From Saccoglossus kowalevskii (lineage: Eukaryota; Hemichordata; Enteropneusta; Harrimaniidae): DNA of 28,355 nt. The notes beneath the pieces are model-generated. The model was not told where the DNA came from and did no database searches. It was given only the letters and a program-made list of their open reading frames with translations. The translations under genes and the position numbers were made by a program. Of the stretch, positions 25,461 to 28,355 are shown piece after piece; the first letter of the stretch is position 1; every line of letters begins with the position of its first letter. The stretch lies in the NCBI RefSeq assembly GCF_000003605.2, contig NW_003108105.1:1-28355 (forward strand). The letters are read 5' to 3'.

Positions 25461-27224
25461 TTACATATAAGGTATCGATAGATCAATGAAAAAATGCTGA
25501 CTTGAGTTTTGAAATGCTGTTGTAGAAAACAAATTGTATTTATTGATTTATTAATTATTAAGTATTAATTAAATTAACCCGCAATCTGAAAGACTTTACA
25601 AATTTAACCAAAAGATTCCCCACGTCATATGAATAGACATGGGCACTAAAACTGTATTTATTGTACAAAAAATAATGATGAACCACTTACCTTCATGGAT
25701 AATGATACATGTATATTCATAACAATACATTTTTTGCTGTTCCTATTTCAAACTTTATTTGACTTGATGCATACATAAAATACAATGAAATGATATAAAA
25801 TATATGAGCTATAAAAATATCTCTTCTTTATTGTAGTTACTGTATCACAATGTTTGTTTGAGAAACTAATTATTATGCAAATACATTATGCAAATTAACT
25901 GCAATGCTCGGCATGGACTCTGGGGAGAACACAGATGTATTTAAGTTAATAAAAATACTGGGAACAAATGTAGTCAGGTTTGTAAAAATCTGAGCGAAGC
26001 CAGTGGAATCACAGATGCTCGTTAGACCTGGGATTGCCGATTTTCTGCCAAAATATAAGAAAATCATTCCTATTTGCTGATTGATTGTAATAAGAGAACC
26101 AATGAGATATTTAAGAACCACTTTATTCATTATAAAATGAAAATCTATATTTTACCACTATTTACGGACTGAGAGTGTACTGAAGGTCGGACACTTCGCT
26201 GCCAATATCCCCAACATTGCTCTCAGGAAAACATCAAAAGCTAACACTTACATGACAACTTCTGCGCTAATAACCAACAAGGTGGTGTCACAAATATCAC
26301 AAAATACTAGATGTAGCCCAAATCTCTGTAACAATTAACTTAAAATAAATAAATTGTATGTTTTCCGTAAAAAAAATTACGAGAGTACAAGTATTCCTAT
26401 AAAAGTAGCTGTTTTTACATGTTTAATAGTTATTGTTCTTTTTAAAGTCGTCTTTCAGATTGTGTCTCTATTACAGTTAACTTTCGCAGTGTCCTTTGTT
26501 TACAAGTATAGTGTTCTCACATACTTTTCAAAATGCCCATGTCAAAATCTAGTGTTTCCATATATGTCATAGTTTCTTGATCAATTTTATTGATATTTGG
26601 TGAAAGTATGGATTGACCTACATTCGATTACATTCACTTATTATGCAAAGCCTGTACCTTTATCATACTTGCTCTGATCACACGGGAGCTATTTACAGTT
26701 TAACATTGATTAACTTTGGTGTCTTTTAAAAGTGTTTTCAACTTCTTTTGGATCTGTTTCAAGTTTTTGTGGCATAATTTCATACATCATTTTTCGGTTT
26801 CCTGTTGAGCTATCAATCTAGTGCAGTATTTCTTTATTCTGCCATATAGATATTAGGGTGCGTATCTCTTTGTCGAGCCTAAAATTTCACGAAATTAATT
26901 GAAATAAGATGATTGAGGCCATGGTTTCGGCCTGATAGTTGGGCTTGATGCCTATACATGGTAGAAGCCATGTCGAGGCCCAATCCTATATCAGTTCAAC
27001 CCTAGTGTTTATTGGAGCTGAACTTGGCTTGGGCTGACTCAAATCGAGCGCATATACATGGTCATTTTTGATGGCTCGAGCCATGGGCCCCGGTAAAATG
27101 TTGTTGTGTAAAAATAGCAACAGACACAGCAATGCACAGAGTTAACAAATTTGATCATTTCATACTGCTCTGTAATTGTAAATGATGTCAACCTCATGTT
27201 AGTTTTTGCAGTGTATGACAGCCA
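25461..27224. other. Intron sequence without recognised features
   Basis: No exon matching the alpha-2/delta C-terminus is seen. ORFs at 25873-26130 (minus) and 26354-26572 (plus) carry no motif I recognise. The part at 26910-27100 has repeated (C/A)(C/T)TATACATGGT-like and GGCTCGAGCC-type words of unknown meaning. Confidence 0.45.
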
Positions 27225-28355
27225 TATGTAACAACCACTGACCTATCAAGTGATGACAGTGTTTGTCGGACCTAGGTTAGCTTAAGGTAACAACCACTGA
27301 CCTATCAAGTGGTGACAGTGTATGACATCCCGAGGTATCAATCACTGACCTATCAAGTGATGACAGTGTATGACATCCCCAGGTATCAACCACTGACCTA
27401 TCAAGTTGTGACAGTGTATGACATCCCGAGGTAGCAATCACTGACCTATCAAGTGATGACAGTGTATGGCAGCCCAAGGTATCAACCACTGACCTATCAA
27501 GTGATGACAGTGTATGACATCCCCAGGTATCAAACACTGACCTATCATATGATGACAGTGTATGACATCCCCAGGTATCAACCACTGACCTATCATATGA
27601 TGACAGTGTATGACATCCCCAGGTATCAACCACTGACCTATCAAGTGATGACAGTGTATGACATCCCCAGGTATCAACCACTGACCTATCAAGTGATGAC
27701 AGTGTATGACATCCCCATGTATCAACCACTGACCTATCAAGTGGTGACAGTGTATGACATCCCCAGGTATCAAACACTGACTTATCATATGATGACAGTG
27801 TATGACATCCCCAGGTATCAACCACTGACCTATCAAGTGGTGACAGTGTATGACATCCCCAGGTATCAACCACTGACCTATCATATGATGACAGTGTACA
27901 TGTATATAAGACCTAGGTAACAACCACTGACCTATAACGTGATGACAGTGTATGACATTCCCAGGTATCAACCACTGACCTATCAAGTGGTGACAGTGTA
28001 TGACATCCCCAGGTATCAAACACTGACCTATCATATGATGACAGTGTATGACATCCCCAGGTATCAACCACTGACCTATCAAGTGATGACAGTGTATGAC
28101 ATCCCCAGGTATCAACCACTGACCTATCAAGTGATGAGAGAGTATGACAGCCCAAGGTATCAACCTATCATGTGATGACAGTGTATGTCAGTCCCAGGTA
28201 TCAACCACTGACCTGTCAAGTGATGACAGTGTATGTCAGTCCCAGGTATCAACCACTGACCTATCAAGTGATGACAGTGTATGTCAGTCCCAGGTATCAA
28301 TCAATGACCTATCAAGTGATGACAGTGTATGTTAGACCTATGTATCAACCACTGA
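27225..28355 (+). repeat. 48-bp minisatellite, about 23 copies, continuing past the window end
   Basis: Units read GACCTATCAAGTGATGACAG, TGTATGACATCCCCAGGTAT and CAACCACT, total 48 bp (starts at 27299, 27347, 27395 and so on). A variant with GACCTAGGT(T/A)A(G/A)C occurs near 27270 and 27908. The unit has no stop in several frames, so ORFs of 155 codons (+), 198 and 241 codons (-) run across it. These encode 16-residue repeats such as VVDTWGCHTLSSLDRS. I regard them as by-products. Confidence 0.96.

Noticed and set aside
25833-25862. Possible next alpha-2/delta exon after TTTATTGTAG at 25836
   Set aside because: In the required phase it reads only SYCITMFV before a stop, does not match the expected YDYQ..C segment, and has no donor.

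Overview
This window is eukaryotic nuclear DNA from an animal, most likely a marine invertebrate. The sequence is AT-rich, with GT-AG introns from about 125 bp to over 6 kb. It holds LINE and DIRS retroelement remains and dense arrays of invertebrate-style dispersed repeats. I cannot name the species or phylum from sequence alone. There is no sign of bacterial gene organisation, rRNA, tRNA or CRISPR.

The one real host gene is on the + strand and runs through the whole window. I identified 14 consecutive internal exons between 1254 and 22832. All have canonical splice sites and matching codon phases, and together they encode 351 codons plus 2 nt. The product is a voltage-gated calcium channel alpha-2/delta subunit, somewhat closer to the alpha-2/delta-3 type than to type 1. 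The exons cover part of the ectodomain after the VWA region. The start of the gene lies upstream of the window. Its 3' end, with the last extracellular part and the membrane anchor, was not found and probably lies downstream.

Exons 1-10 are spread over 1.2-7.2 kb. Exons 11-14 are separated by very large introns filled with repeats. Intron 10 (7175-9165) holds a LINE-derived chimeric insertion flanked by a 19-nt direct repeat. Intron 11 (9228-15482) holds a 5'-truncated LINE with microsatellite tails and a long array of ~150-bp repeats. Intron 12 (15531-21527) holds a decayed DIRS-type retrotransposon with RT, RNase H and the start of its tyrosine recombinase, embedded in two repeat families. 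Intron 13 (21591-22758) is about four fifths a rigid 84-bp satellite. The final partial intron (22833 to the end) holds a 47-bp and a 48-bp minisatellite. The 48-bp array runs off the window end and has long open frames on both strands.

No clear new functional system is visible. The most checkable points are: a symmetric 105-bp exon that could be skipped in frame; tandem arrays of unvarying period; a dispersed repeat family carrying AGCGGAGCT-type inverted ends; and the chimeric LINE insertion.
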